From contig NZ_JAUYNX010000033.1 in the NCBI RefSeq assembly GCF_030704825.1, positions 1-64,000 on the forward strand: 64,000 nt of DNA. The letters run 5' to 3'. A program made the position numbers and the translations under genes. This stretch comes from Brevundimonas sp. GTDB lineage: Bacteria; Pseudomonadota; Alphaproteobacteria; Caulobacterales; Caulobacteraceae. Positions 24,289 to 34,309 of the stretch are shown in pieces. The notes below the pieces were generated by a model. The model was given only the letters and a program-made list of their open reading frames with translations, did no database searches and was not told where the DNA came from. Numbering within the stretch: position 1 is the first letter of the stretch; each line of letters starts with the position of its first letter.

Positions 24289-25986
24289 TCACCCCATCCA
24301 CAACGTCGCGGGATGCTCCAGAAGCCCCTTGATGCGCTGGACGAAGACGGCCGCGTCGTGGCCGTCGACGATGCGGTGATCGAAGCTCGAGGACAGGTTC
24401 ATCATCTTGCGCACGACCATCTGGCCGTCCTTGACCACCACGCGCTCGGCGATCTTGTTGGGGCCGACGATGGCGACCTCGGGGTGGTTGATGATCGGGG
24501 TGTGGATGACCCCGCCCAGCGTCCCCAGCGAGGTGATGGTGATGGTCGACCCGGTCAGGTCGTCGCGCCTGGCCGAGCCGTCCTTGGCCGCGCCCGAGAC
24601 GCGGGCGATCTCCAGCGCCGTGGCCCAGGGATCGAGGGATTCGGCGTGGCGGACCACCGGCACCATCAGGCCGTTCGGCGTCTGGGCGGCGATGCCGATG
24701 TGGACGGCGGCGTGGGTGGTCAGGACGCCGGCCTCGTCATCGTAGTGGGAGTTGATGGTCGGCTGGTCCCGCAGGGCCACGACCATGGCGCGGGCGATGA
24801 AGGGCAGGACGTTCAGCCTGGGCCGGTCCTTGCCTTTGTTCTGGGCATTGAGGTGGGCGCGGAGCTCCTCGAGCGCGGTGACGTCGATCTCCTCCACATA
24901 GGTGATGTGGGGGATGCGGCGGACGCTCTCGGCCATCTTCTCCGCGATCTTGCGGCGGACGCCGATGATGCGGGTTTCGGTGGTTCCTTCGGCTTTCGCA
25001 TAGGTCGAGCCGGCCGATGTTCCGGGTGCGGACGATCCGCGGCCGCCGGAAGCAACGTAGGCGTCGAGGTCGCCATGTTCGATGCGGCCGGCCGGGCCGG
25101 AGCCGGGAACGAACTGGAGCTCGATCCCGAGATCGCGGGCGCGCTGGCGCACGGCGGGCGAGGCGAGCGGGCGCTGGCCGGCGGCGCGGGTGGTGAAGGC
25201 TTCGGCGACAGCCTTGGCCGGAGCCTTGGCGGGTGCGGGCGCCGCTGCCCTGGCGACCGGAGCCGGAGCGGTTTCGGCCTTGGGCGCGGGGGCCGGAGCC
25301 GTGGAAGCGGGAGCCGCCGCCTGATTGCCCTTGCCCTCGACCTGGAAGCTGACCAGCGGCCCGCCGACGGCGAGTTGCTGCCCGGCTTCGCCGTGCAAGG
25401 CGACGACAGTCCCTGCGACGGGGCTGGTCAGTTCGACCGTGGCCTTGTCGGTCATGATGTCGGCGACGATCTGGTCCTCGGCGACCACGTCGCCGACCTT
25501 GATGTGCCAGCCGACCAGTTCGGCCTCGGCGGTGCCTTCGCCGACGTCGGGCAGTTTGAAGACGAAATTGCCGGCCTGTGCGGTGGCGGGCGCCCCTCCA
25601 CCATCCATCGCCTGCGGCTTCGGATGGTCCCCCTCCCCACTGCGTGGGGAGGAGACGGCGGGCTCCGTCTGTCCCCCTGTCAGGGGGACAGACGCCTGCG
25701 AAGCAGGGTTCGAGGGGGGCGGCGCCTCAGCGGCGTTCCCCGCGCCCTCGACCTCGAACTCGACCAGCGGAGACCCCACGGCCAGTTGCTGGCCGGGTTC
25801 GCCGTGCGCCGCCAGCACCTTGCCCGCGACCGGGCTGGTCAGTTCGACCGTGGCCTTGTCAGTCATGATGTCGGCGATGATCTGGTCCTCGGCGACCATG
25901 TCGCCGACCTTGACGTGCCAGCCGACCAGTTCGGCCTCGGCCGTGCCCTCGCCGACGTCGGGAAGCTTGAAGACGTAACGACCCAT
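24289..25986 (-). CDS. bkdB: Branched-chain 2-oxoacid dehydrogenase E2 (dihydrolipoyl acyltransferase), two lipoyl domains
   Basis: A 565-residue E2. Two nearly identical lipoyl domains at about residues 1-82 and 141-222 carry the lipoylated lysines K44 and K181 in MTDKATVEL. An E3/E1-binding domain follows near 275-315 (ASPAVRQRARDLGIEL). The catalytic domain ends in DHRIVDGHDAAVF with the active-site histidine near 537. The linker between the lipoyl domains (about 85-138) is unusual: it is encoded by a GC-rich palindromic element of the intergenic type read in frame. Tail-to-head spacing to E1 beta is two bases, so the genes form one operon. The complex oxidises branched-chain 2-oxoacids. 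Confidence 0.93.
   Translation of the reverse strand: MGRYVFKLPDVGEGTAEAELVGWHVKVGDMVAEDQIIADIMTDKATVELTSPVAGKVLAAHGEPGQQLAVGSPLVEFEVEGAGNAAEAPPPSNPASQASVPLTGGQTEPAVSSPRSGEGDHPKPQAMDGGGAPATAQAGNFVFKLPDVGEGTAEAELVGWHIKVGDVVAEDQIVADIMTDKATVELTSPVAGTVVALHGEAGQQLAVGGPLVSFQVEGKGNQAAAPASTAPAPAPKAETAPAPVARAAAPAPAKAPAKAVAEAFTTRAAGQRPLASPAVRQRARDLGIELQFVPGSGPAGRIEHGDLDAYVASGGRGSSAPGTSAGSTYAKAEGTTETRIIGVRRKIAEKMAESVRRIPHITYVEEIDVTALEELRAHLNAQNKGKDRPRLNVLPFIARAMVVALRDQPTINSHYDDEAGVLTTHAAVHIGIAAQTPNGLMVPVVRHAESLDPWATALEIARVSGAAKDGSARRDDLTGSTITITSLGTLGGVIHTPIINHPEVAIVGPNKIAERVVVKDGQMVVRKMMNLSSSFDHRIVDGHDAAVFVQRIKGLLEHPATLWMG
25587..25735. repeat. Palindromic element inside the E2 coding sequence
   Basis: Within the E2 gene lie two strong hairpins: a perfect 12-bp stem (GTCTGTCCCCCT at 25667-25678 with its complement at 25682-25693) and a 9-bp stem (CCTCCCCAC at 25632-25640 with GTGGGGAGG at 25644-25652). 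Flanking pieces such as gcgaagcagggttcgagggg and ggtggaggggcg resemble common Caulobacterales intergenic repeats. It is translated as the low-complexity linker between the lipoyl domains. Confidence 0.75.
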
Positions 25987-25987
25987 C

Positions 25988-27112
25988 TCAGCGCCCTCCG
26001 GTCATGACGGCCTTGAGGGCCACAGCGACCCGTTCGGGTCCCGGGAAATATTCCCACTCGAAGGCGTGCGGATAGGGGGTGTCCCAGCCGGTCACCCGCG
26101 CGATCGGCGCCTCCAGATGATAGAAGCAGCGCTCCTGCACCAAGGCCGACAGCTCTCCTCCAAACCCGGACGTTTTCGGGGCCTCGTGGACGATCACGCA
26201 ACGGCCGGTCTTCTTCACGCTGGCCTCGATGGTCTCGATGTCCAGCGGCACGAGGGTGCGGAGGTCGATGACCTCGGCGTCGACGCCGGCGTGCTCGGCC
26301 CCCGCCAGCGAAACCCAGACCATGGTGCCGTAGCAGAGGATGGTGACGTCATTGCCCTCGCGCACGACGCGGGCCTTGCCGATCGGCTCGACATATTTGC
26401 CGGTCGGGACCTGGGCCAGGTCCTGGGCCTTCCACGGGCTGACCGGCTTCTGGTGCCAGCCGTCGAAGGGACCGTTGTAGAGCCGCTTGGGCTCGAAGAA
26501 GATGACCGGATCGTCGTCCTCGATCGCCGCGGTCAGCAGGCCCTTGGCGTCATAGGGGTTGGACGGGATGACGACCTTGAGGCCGGCGATGTGGGTGAAC
26601 AGGCTCTCGGGCGACTGGCTGTGGGTCTGGCCGCCGAAGATGCCGCCGCCATAGGGGCTGCGCACCGTGATCGGGCTGGTGAACTGGCCGGCCGAGCGAT
26701 AGCGCAGCTTGGCGGCTTCCGAGACGATCTGGTCATAGGCCGGGTAGATGTAGTCGGCGAACTGGATCTCGACGACCGGGCGCAGGCCGTAGGCGCCCAT
26801 GCCGATGGCGGCTGCGACGATGCCGCATTCGCTGATCGGGGCGTCGAAGCTGCGGGTCAGGCCGTGCTTCTGCTGCAGCTGGTCGGTGACGCGGAAGACG
26901 CCGCCGAAATAGCCCGCGTCCTCGCCGAAGCTGAGGACGTTGGGGTCCTCGGCCATCTTGACGTGCAGGGCCGAGTTCAGCGCCTGGATCATGTTCATCG
27001 GCTGGACGCCGTTGGCCGGCGCCTCCGATTTCGGGGCGTGGTTCTGGTCGACCATGTCGGGCTCGACGCCGTCGCGGCGGTCGGATTCGGTGAAGGTGGT
27101 TTGCTCGCTCAT
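25988..27112 (-). CDS. bkdA2: Branched-chain 2-oxoacid dehydrogenase E1 beta subunit
   Basis: A 374-residue transketolase-like subunit. After a ~35-residue variable N-terminus come MNMIQALNSALHVKMAEDPNVLSFGEDAGYFGGVFRVT with the conserved glutamate that contacts thiamine diphosphate, then QFADYIYPAYDQIVSEAAKLRYRS and RSPYGGGIFGG. The C-terminal domain has VPLDIETIEASVKKTGRCVIVHEA. It pairs with E1 alpha encoded directly upstream to decarboxylate branched-chain 2-oxoacids. Spacing is two bases to both neighbours. Confidence 0.95.
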   Translation of the reverse strand: MSEQTTFTESDRRDGVEPDMVDQNHAPKSEAPANGVQPMNMIQALNSALHVKMAEDPNVLSFGEDAGYFGGVFRVTDQLQQKHGLTRSFDAPISECGIVAAAIGMGAYGLRPVVEIQFADYIYPAYDQIVSEAAKLRYRSAGQFTSPITVRSPYGGGIFGGQTHSQSPESLFTHIAGLKVVIPSNPYDAKGLLTAAIEDDDPVIFFEPKRLYNGPFDGWHQKPVSPWKAQDLAQVPTGKYVEPIGKARVVREGNDVTILCYGTMVWVSLAGAEHAGVDAEVIDLRTLVPLDIETIEASVKKTGRCVIVHEAPKTSGFGGELSALVQERCFYHLEAPIARVTGWDTPYPHAFEWEYFPGPERVAVALKAVMTGGR

Positions 27113-27114
27113 GA

Positions 27115-28470
<1,356 letters not shown>

Positions 28471-28494
28471 CATAACAAGATCAGGAGAAACGCC

Positions 28495-28983
28495 TTGGCT
28501 GACGATCTGGATCCCGTCGACGCCCGAATTCTGGATATCCTGCAACAGGACGCCGGACTGTCGGTGGCCGAGGTGGCGGACCGTGTCGGCCTGTCGGCCT
28601 CGCCATGCTGGCGACGCATCAAGAGACTGGAGGATACGGGCTTCATCCGCAAGCGGGTGACCCTGCTGGACGCGACCAAGCTGGGCCTGGATTTCGAGGT
28701 CTACGCCATCGTCAAGCTGAGCCTGCCCTCGACCGAGAACCTCGACGTGTTCGAGGCCGCCGTGGCCGGCTGGCCCGAGGTGGTGCAGTGCGCCACCATC
28801 ACCGGCCGCGAGGACTATGTGCTGCGCATCATCACCTCGGACATGCACGCCTTCGACCAGTTCCTGCGCCACAAGCTGCTCAGCCTGGGCATCGTCTCGG
28901 ACTGCGAGAGCCACATCGTCACCCGCGGGGTGAAGAATGTGACCACCCTGCCCCTTGGCATCGTCACCCCCCACGTCGGATAG
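28495..28983 (+). CDS. Lrp/AsnC family transcriptional regulator (BkdR-like)
   Basis: A 162-residue Lrp-type protein: N-terminal winged helix (LDPVDARILDILQQDAGLSVAEVADRVGLSASPCWRRIKRLEDTGFI) and C-terminal RAM ligand domain (VYAIVKLSL, VQCATITGREDYVLRI, VTRGVKN). I start it at the TTG preceded by caggag seven bases upstream; an earlier in-frame TTG at 28465 has no binding site. It is divergent from the bkd operon, the position of BkdR in Pseudomonas, so it most likely controls that operon in response to branched-chain amino acids. Confidence 0.9.
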   Translation: MADDLDPVDARILDILQQDAGLSVAEVADRVGLSASPCWRRIKRLEDTGFIRKRVTLLDATKLGLDFEVYAIVKLSLPSTENLDVFEAAVAGWPEVVQCATITGREDYVLRIITSDMHAFDQFLRHKLLSLGIVSDCESHIVTRGVKNVTTLPLGIVTPHVG

Positions 28984-29006
28984 TCGGGGCGGCGAGGAGG
29001 AACGGC

Positions 29007-29990
29007 ATGGGGGGATGGGCGGCGACCGCGGCGGGGCTGGTTCTGGCGTTCGGCGCCGGAGCCGCGGCCGCGCAGTCGCCTGAAACCCTCGTCACGACGC
29101 CGTCCGAGCCGCTGCTGATCGAGAGCGTGGCGCGAGGCGCGGACGGCGGCCTGATCCTGTCCTCGATCCACAAGGCCCGGCTGATGCGCGTCGGCGCGGA
29201 CGGGGCCCTGACCCCGTTCGGCCCCGAGGACCGGCAGGCGATGTTCGGCCTCGCCGCCGATCCGGCCCGGGGCGACCTGTGGGTCGCGTCCTCGCCCTCG
29301 CCGGCCGACGAACGGACCGACGGGCCCGCCGAACTGATCCGGATCGACGCGGCCACCGGCGCCGTCCGGGCCGCCCATGCGGCGGATGGGCTCGAACACG
29401 CCTATGGCGACGTCGCCGTCGGGCCCGACGGGACGGTCTTCGTCGCCGACTCGAAGGGGCGGCGGATTCTGGCGCTGCGGCCCGGCGCGGCGAACCCCGA
29501 GCCGCTCGCGCTCCTGTCCGGCCAGGGATCGCCGCAGGGGATGGCCGTGTCGGCCGACGGCCGCTGGCTGGTGTTCGCCGACTACCGCAGCGGCCTGCAT
29601 CGCATCGACCTGTCCGAAGGCTATGCGGCCCGCGACTTCACCGCCGCGCCGCCGCCCGCCCTGCCCGGTCCCGAGGGCGCCGAGCTGCGCGGCATCGACG
29701 GACTGGCCCGGCACGGCGACCACATCATCGCCATCCAGAACGGCACCCGCACCCATCGCGTCCTGCGCCTGACGCTGAACGCCGACTGGTCCGCCGTGAC
29801 GGCGCGGGACCCCGTGATCGAGGGCCCCCCGCTGGAAGAACCCACTACCGGCTTCGTCGAGGGCGACAGCCTCGTCTTCGTTTCGCGCAGCCAGTGGACC
29901 GACTTCGGCCCCGACGGCCGACCGACCACGGCGACGCCGGCCCCGGCCGTCGTCAGCCGCCTGTCCCTCTCTCCGGAGCCCCTGCCATGA
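29007..29990 (+). CDS. Secreted SMP-30/gluconolactonase-like beta-propeller protein
   Basis: A 327-residue exported protein. Residues 1-23 form a signal peptide (AGLVLAFGAGAAAAQ). The rest shows repeated propeller blades of the NHL/SMP-30 kind: MRVGADGALTPFG, GDVAVGPDGTVFVADSKGRRIL, GMAVSADGRWLVFADYRSGLHRID. A good gaggagg binding site precedes the start. Its stop overlaps the pirin gene start (ATGA). The enzymatic role, if any, is not clear; lactonase activity would be a guess. Confidence 0.75.
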   Translation: MGGWAATAAGLVLAFGAGAAAAQSPETLVTTPSEPLLIESVARGADGGLILSSIHKARLMRVGADGALTPFGPEDRQAMFGLAADPARGDLWVASSPSPADERTDGPAELIRIDAATGAVRAAHAADGLEHAYGDVAVGPDGTVFVADSKGRRILALRPGAANPEPLALLSGQGSPQGMAVSADGRWLVFADYRSGLHRIDLSEGYAARDFTAAPPPALPGPEGAELRGIDGLARHGDHIIAIQNGTRTHRVLRLTLNADWSAVTARDPVIEGPPLEEPTTGFVEGDSLVFVSRSQWTDFGPDGRPTTATPAPAVVSRLSLSPEPLP

Positions 29991-30925
29991 TCGAGATGGT
30001 GATCGACGCCCGCCGCAAGGACCTGGGCGGGTTCGAGGTCGGGCGCGTCCTGCCCTTCCACGCCCGTCGCATGGTCGGCCCCTTCATCTTCCTGGACCAG
30101 ATGGGTCCGGCCGGGTTCGCCCCGGGATCCGAGGCGATCAACGTGCGGCCGCATCCGCATATCGGCCTGTCGACCCTGACCTATCTGTTCGAGGGCGAGA
30201 TCATGCACCGGGACAACACCGGCGCGACCCAGGCCATCCGTCCGGGCGAGGTCAACTGGATGACGGCCGGCAAGGGCATCGTCCATTCCGAGCGCACCGA
30301 TCCGCTGAAGAGGGCCGCGGGCGGCCCCATGCACGGCATGCAGGCGTGGATCGCCCTGCCGGAAGAGGCCGAGGAGGCCGATCCCCGCTTCCATCACCAT
30401 GGCGAGGCGGATCAGCCCGCCTATGAGAACGGCGGCCTGTTCGCGCGGCTGGTGGCGGGCGAGGCCTATGGCGCGAAAGCGGCCGTGCCGGTGTCGTCGC
30501 CGCTGTTCTACGTCCACTGGGAGCTGGCCGAGGGGGTGCGCACCGCGCCCCCGCCGGGCAAGGGGGCCGGCGGCTATTCCGAACGCGCCCTGTATGTGGC
30601 GAAGGGCGAGATCGAGGTCGGCGACCGCGTCTTCCACGAAGGCCAGATGATCGTGCTGGAGCCCACGGCCGAGCCGACCATCAAGGCGCTGAAGCCGTCG
30701 ACGGTCATGGTGCTGGGCGGCGAGCCGGTCGGGCCGCGCATCATCTGGTGGAATTTCGTCCACTCCAAACAGGAGCGGATCGATCAGGCCAAGGCTGACT
30801 GGAAGGCGGGACGTATGAGCCTGCCCAGCGAGGACTCGGTCGAATTCATCCCTCTGCCCGACGTGCCCTCGACGCCGGAGCCGGCCCCGGCCGCGGTCAG
30901 ACCGGAGCCGACCCATCCGGTCTAG
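29987..30925 (+). CDS. Pirin family protein
   Basis: A 312-residue bicupin of the pirin family. The N-terminal cupin carries the metal-binding residues in RPHPHIGLSTLTYLFEGEIMHRDN (two histidines) and later GIVHSE, followed by MHGMQAWIALP. The C-terminal cupin includes YVHWELAEG and ALYVAKGEIEVGDRVF. Bacterial pirins can act as quercetinases or bind metabolic enzymes; which applies here is unknown. It is cotranslated with the upstream propeller protein. The C-terminal ~20 residues are proline-rich. Confidence 0.9.
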   Translation: MIEMVIDARRKDLGGFEVGRVLPFHARRMVGPFIFLDQMGPAGFAPGSEAINVRPHPHIGLSTLTYLFEGEIMHRDNTGATQAIRPGEVNWMTAGKGIVHSERTDPLKRAAGGPMHGMQAWIALPEEAEEADPRFHHHGEADQPAYENGGLFARLVAGEAYGAKAAVPVSSPLFYVHWELAEGVRTAPPPGKGAGGYSERALYVAKGEIEVGDRVFHEGQMIVLEPTAEPTIKALKPSTVMVLGGEPVGPRIIWWNFVHSKQERIDQAKADWKAGRMSLPSEDSVEFIPLPDVPSTPEPAPAAVRPEPTHPV

Positions 30926-30963
30926 GACGGGTCGCGGACGGATTTCGCCATCCAGGGCGAGCG

Positions 30964-32523
30964 TCAGGACACCGCGGCCATCTCGTACATGAAGTCGACG
31001 AAGCCCAGAGTGGCCGCCTCGATGCCGGCCACCGCCGGATTGGTCGAATCCACGACCAGATACTCATTGGGCGCATGGGCGCCGCTGCCGTGACCCAGTC
31101 CGAACTGGCCGGCCGGCAGACTGACGGGCGCGTCGGTGAAGACGCAGCCGGGCCATGAGCCAGCGAGGCGCGGGTACAGGGTGTTGTGGATGCCGGCGCG
31201 GTCATAGACCGCCTGCTGGGCCCGGATGATCCGGGCGTCCCCGGCCGTTTCGGTCGGGTTGTAGCCGCCGGTGAAATTGATCTCGACGTCCGGGAACCCC
31301 CTGGAGTCGAGATGGGCCCGCAACTTGGCCAGGCAGTCCTCGACCGTCTGGTCTGGCACGAGGCGGAAATCCAGCTTGGCGACGCCGCGCCCGGGCAGAA
31401 CCGTCTTGCCGCCGGGCCCAGTATAGCCGGAAACCAGTCCCTCGATATTGACCGTGGGCTGCGACGCCAGCCGCACCAGCGACTCCTCCCACGGGAGGTC
31501 GTCGATCCACGCCTTGACCCCCAGGGCGCGCATGGCGTCGGCCTCGTTGCCCGCGGCGGCGGAAGCGGCGATCAGTTCGCGCTGGCGAGGCGTCAAGTCG
31601 CGCACATGCTCGAACCAGCCGTCGATGGCCGCGGTGTTCCCGTCCGCCGTCACTAGCGTCGACAGGGCGGCGACCAGCCGCCAGGCCGGGGAATCGACAT
31701 TGGCCTTCTGGCTGGAGTGAATGTCCCCGGCGGGACCGCGTCCCCACCGCTCGCCGGACACCACGAGTTCGCACTCGATAATGCCCTTGGCTCCCAGGTT
31801 GATCTGGACCGCGCCGGTGGTCGGCGACTGCCAGGCCGTCGGGATGAAGACGCCCTCGCAGCGTCTCAGCGCGGCCAGGACATGGGGTCTGGTGACGACC
31901 TGACGGAAGTGGGGCGAGCCGATCTCCTCCTCCCCTTCGCAGACCAGCACCAGATTGACCGGCGGCGTCTTTCCAGCGGCGCGCAGCGCATGCAGGGCGG
32001 CGAGGAAATTGGCTTCCGGCCCTTTCTGGTTGATCGCCCCGCGCCCGACGATGACGCGGCCGAAGCCGGGCTTGTCGACCAGGGCCGCCTCGAGCGGAGG
32101 CGAGGACCATTCAGCCGGGTCGAACTGTTTGACGTCGTACATGAAGTAGACGCCCAAGGTGCGTGGCGCGCCCACGTCCATGACGCCGAAGACGCCAGGG
32201 TGGCCGTCGGTCGGGACCTTTTCAACGCCGGTGAAGCCGGCGTCGCGCGCCAGGGCCATCATGTAGTCGGCGCCGGCCTCCATGTCGCGATTCTCGGCCG
32301 CGATGGCCGGCCGGCGAATCCATTCCTGGATGCGGGCGATCGAGGCGGCCTTGCCCTCCGCCACGGCCGCCGTGATCGCGGCCAGGTCGCCTGACCGCGC
32401 CAGGGCCGGGCCGGGCCGGAAGACGAAGCCGGCGGCTCCGAGCGCAGCGGCGCCCGTCAGCAAGACGCGGCGGTCAAGCCTGGTCGTGGCGTCGGTTCCG
32501 GGGTTGGCGGCGGTGGGGACCAT
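30964..32523 (-). CDS. M20 family metallopeptidase, exported by Tat-type signal
   Basis: A 519-residue M20 peptidase. The N-terminus has a twin-arginine-type signal (DRRVLLTGAAALGAAGFVF). The catalytic part shows the first metal-ligand region (TLGVYFMYDVKQFD in place of the usual GHxD), GRGAINQKGP and CEGEEEIGSP with the catalytic glutamate pair, and a dimerisation domain with GKTVLPGRGVAKLDFRLVP. The first motif lacks the usual histidine (Y-D instead of H-x-D), which may affect metal binding. The ATG nine bases after the aggag site is chosen over a TTG that touches it. Confidence 0.85.
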   Translation of the reverse strand: MVPTAANPGTDATTRLDRRVLLTGAAALGAAGFVFRPGPALARSGDLAAITAAVAEGKAASIARIQEWIRRPAIAAENRDMEAGADYMMALARDAGFTGVEKVPTDGHPGVFGVMDVGAPRTLGVYFMYDVKQFDPAEWSSPPLEAALVDKPGFGRVIVGRGAINQKGPEANFLAALHALRAAGKTPPVNLVLVCEGEEEIGSPHFRQVVTRPHVLAALRRCEGVFIPTAWQSPTTGAVQINLGAKGIIECELVVSGERWGRGPAGDIHSSQKANVDSPAWRLVAALSTLVTADGNTAAIDGWFEHVRDLTPRQRELIAASAAAGNEADAMRALGVKAWIDDLPWEESLVRLASQPTVNIEGLVSGYTGPGGKTVLPGRGVAKLDFRLVPDQTVEDCLAKLRAHLDSRGFPDVEINFTGGYNPTETAGDARIIRAQQAVYDRAGIHNTLYPRLAGSWPGCVFTDAPVSLPAGQFGLGHGSGAHAPNEYLVVDSTNPAVAGIEAATLGFVDFMYEMAAVS

Positions 32524-32638
32524 GTCGTTCAACTCCTGCGGCTGCGGCTCGACTAGATCGGAGCCGCCCGGCCACGTCCAGAGCCGGCGGTCGCCGGCAT
32601 GCCCTTGAACGCGGCGCGCCAGAGCCGATCTTCAGCCC

Positions 32639-33625
32639 ATGACCGCCTTCTCCGTTCTCGACCTGTCGCCCATCGTCGAGGGCGGCGACGCCCGACGCGC
32701 CCTGCTGGAGACCACCGCCTTCGCCCAGGCCGCCGACCGGCTGGGGTTCAGGCGGTTCTGGGTCGCGGAACATCACAACATGCCCGGCATCGCCAGCGCC
32801 GCGACGGCGGTGGTGATCGGCCAGATCGCCGGGGCGACGCAGCGCATCCGCGTCGGCTCGGGCGGGGTTATGCTGCCCAACCACCCGCCGCTGGTGATCG
32901 CCGAGCAGTTCGGCACCCTGGAGGCCCTGTATCCGGGCCGCATCGACCTGGGCCTCGGCCGTGCGCCGGGTACGGACGGCGAGACGGCCCGCGCCCTGCG
33001 CCGCTATTTCGACGCCGCCGACCAATTCCCGCGCGACGTGCTGGAGCTCCAGGCCTTCCTCGACGACCCGGTCCCGGGCCAGCGCGTCACGGCCTGGCCC
33101 GGGGCGGGGGCGAAGGTCCCGATCTGGCTGCTGGGCTCCAGCCTGTTCAGCGCCGAGCTGGCGGCGCAGCTGGGCCTGCCCTTCGCCTTCGCCAGCCACT
33201 TCGCGCCGGAACTGCTGATGCAGGCGCTGCAGACGTATCGCGCCGGATTCCGGCCTTCGAAGGCGCTGGCCGAGCCGTATGCGATGGCCGCGATCAATGT
33301 GTTCGCCGCGGAGAGCGATGCGGCGGCGGAGCGGCTGTCGACCTCCATGCAGCAGGCCTTCGCCGCCGTGGTGACCGGCAAGCCGGGGCGGGTGAAGCCG
33401 CCGGTCGACGACATCACGGCCGTGCTGGACGCGCGCCAGCTGGCGGCGGTGCGGAGCCGGCTGGCCTGGGCGGCCATCGGCGGACGCGAGACCGTGCGTG
33501 AGAAACTGGCCGCCTTCGTCGATCAAACCGGGGTAGACGAGGTCATGGTCACCGGCATGGTGTTCCACATCGACGACCGCATCCGCAGCCTCGAGATCAC
33601 GGCCGAGGCGATCGCGGGCCTCTAG
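32639..33625 (+). CDS. LLM class flavin-dependent oxidoreductase
   Basis: A 328-residue luciferase-like monooxygenase of the MsnO8/YhbW group. Characteristic segments are FSVLDLSPI at the first strand, [60 protein letters not shown] and PIWLLGSS. It should bind FMN supplied by a reductase and oxidise an unknown small molecule. It is a single gene, divergent from the M20 peptidase gene. Confidence 0.9.
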   Translation: MTAFSVLDLSPIVEGGDARRALLETTAFAQAADRLGFRRFWVAEHHNMPGIASAATAVVIGQIAGATQRIRVGSGGVMLPNHPPLVIAEQFGTLEALYPGRIDLGLGRAPGTDGETARALRRYFDAADQFPRDVLELQAFLDDPVPGQRVTAWPGAGAKVPIWLLGSSLFSAELAAQLGLPFAFASHFAPELLMQALQTYRAGFRPSKALAEPYAMAAINVFAAESDAAAERLSTSMQQAFAAVVTGKPGRVKPPVDDITAVLDARQLAAVRSRLAWAAIGGRETVREKLAAFVDQTGVDEVMVTGMVFHIDDRIRSLEITAEAIAGL

Positions 33626-33661
33626 GCCACCCCGGGCCAAATCCAGGGTCCGATCACCAGT

Positions 33662-33976
33662 CTATGTTCCAAGCTGGATCAGGTCACGACTTATTGCAGC
33701 GCCTGTGCTGGCATCCACAATGTGGTACGACTTCAATACGCCGATCAACTCAACAGACACTATTTTCAAGGCCAGTTGGACAGCCTGAATTGGAGTCGAT
33801 CCAAATATCGATACAGGGTCTCTATCTATTCCACATATCTGGTATCGACACTCGTACGCATTGCCATCCACGACTCTCGGCGGAAATATTACAACAGAGA
33901 TGTTTCTTGGCTCGCCACCCGCAATCGGCGTGATTAATAGAGAGTATTCGATAGAGGCACTATCCATAGAAGTCAT
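33662..33976 (-). CDS. Small DUF6968-like protein
   Basis: A 104-residue soluble protein without signal peptide. The C-terminal half VSIFGSTPIQAVQLALKIVSVELIG resembles DUF6968-type proteins (moderate certainty). The region is far lower in GC than the surroundings (27 of 60 bases at 33721-33780). Its start overlaps the end of the upstream secreted cysteine-rich protein gene by 17 bases, so both are translated together. A small cytoplasmic protein behind a small secreted one recalls effector-immunity order, but nothing proves this. Confidence 0.65.
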   Translation of the reverse strand: MTSMDSASIEYSLLITPIAGGEPRNISVVIFPPRVVDGNAYECRYQICGIDRDPVSIFGSTPIQAVQLALKIVSVELIGVLKSYHIVDASTGAAISRDLIQLGT

Positions 33977-34253
33977 TTATGCAGCCGGCCAGATCATCCG
34001 ACAACGCTGCCCAGCAAAGGGCTCTTCCTATCGGGTCAGGGATGACATTGCAGAATACGGTTTGGAGGTAGTAACTTCTCAGGCAAGCATCCTTGCAGCG
34101 TCCAATCTCATCAAACGCCGGAGCTGGGCATTCTCCGACGCACTGGGTGGCGGTGGCTGCCAGCGCGCCACTGCATGGCAAACTGGCCCAGCTCGAGAGT
34201 CCGATAGCACACGATAGAGCAACCGCGGTGAATGTTGCCGCCAGCTTCTTCAT
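33960..34253 (-). CDS. Small secreted cysteine-rich protein with twin CX3C motif
   Basis: A 97-residue protein with an N-terminal signal peptide (MKKLAATFTAVALSCAIGLSS; cleavage likely near residue 30-35). The mature part has seven cysteines at 38, 42, 53, 57, 68, 80 and 91. The first four form C-x3-C-x10-C-x3-C, a twin CX3C layout that usually makes a disulfide-bonded helical hairpin. A gagaggggcg binding site precedes the ATG. The gene is AT-rich and coupled to the downstream DUF6968-like gene. I do not recognise a family. It is probably periplasmic or secreted. Confidence 0.65.
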   Translation of the reverse strand: MKKLAATFTAVALSCAIGLSSWASLPCSGALAATATQCVGECPAPAFDEIGRCKDACLRSYYLQTVFCNVIPDPIGRALCWAALSDDLAGCINDFYG

Positions 34254-34309
34254 CGCCCCTCTCCGGCCGATTACCTATGGTTGCTTCATACATTTGCACA
34301 ACCATGAAG

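Noticed and set aside
24025-26007. A long plus-strand open frame opposite the E2 gene
   Set aside because: Antisense shadow of a clear E2 gene; composition and lack of domains argue against coding.
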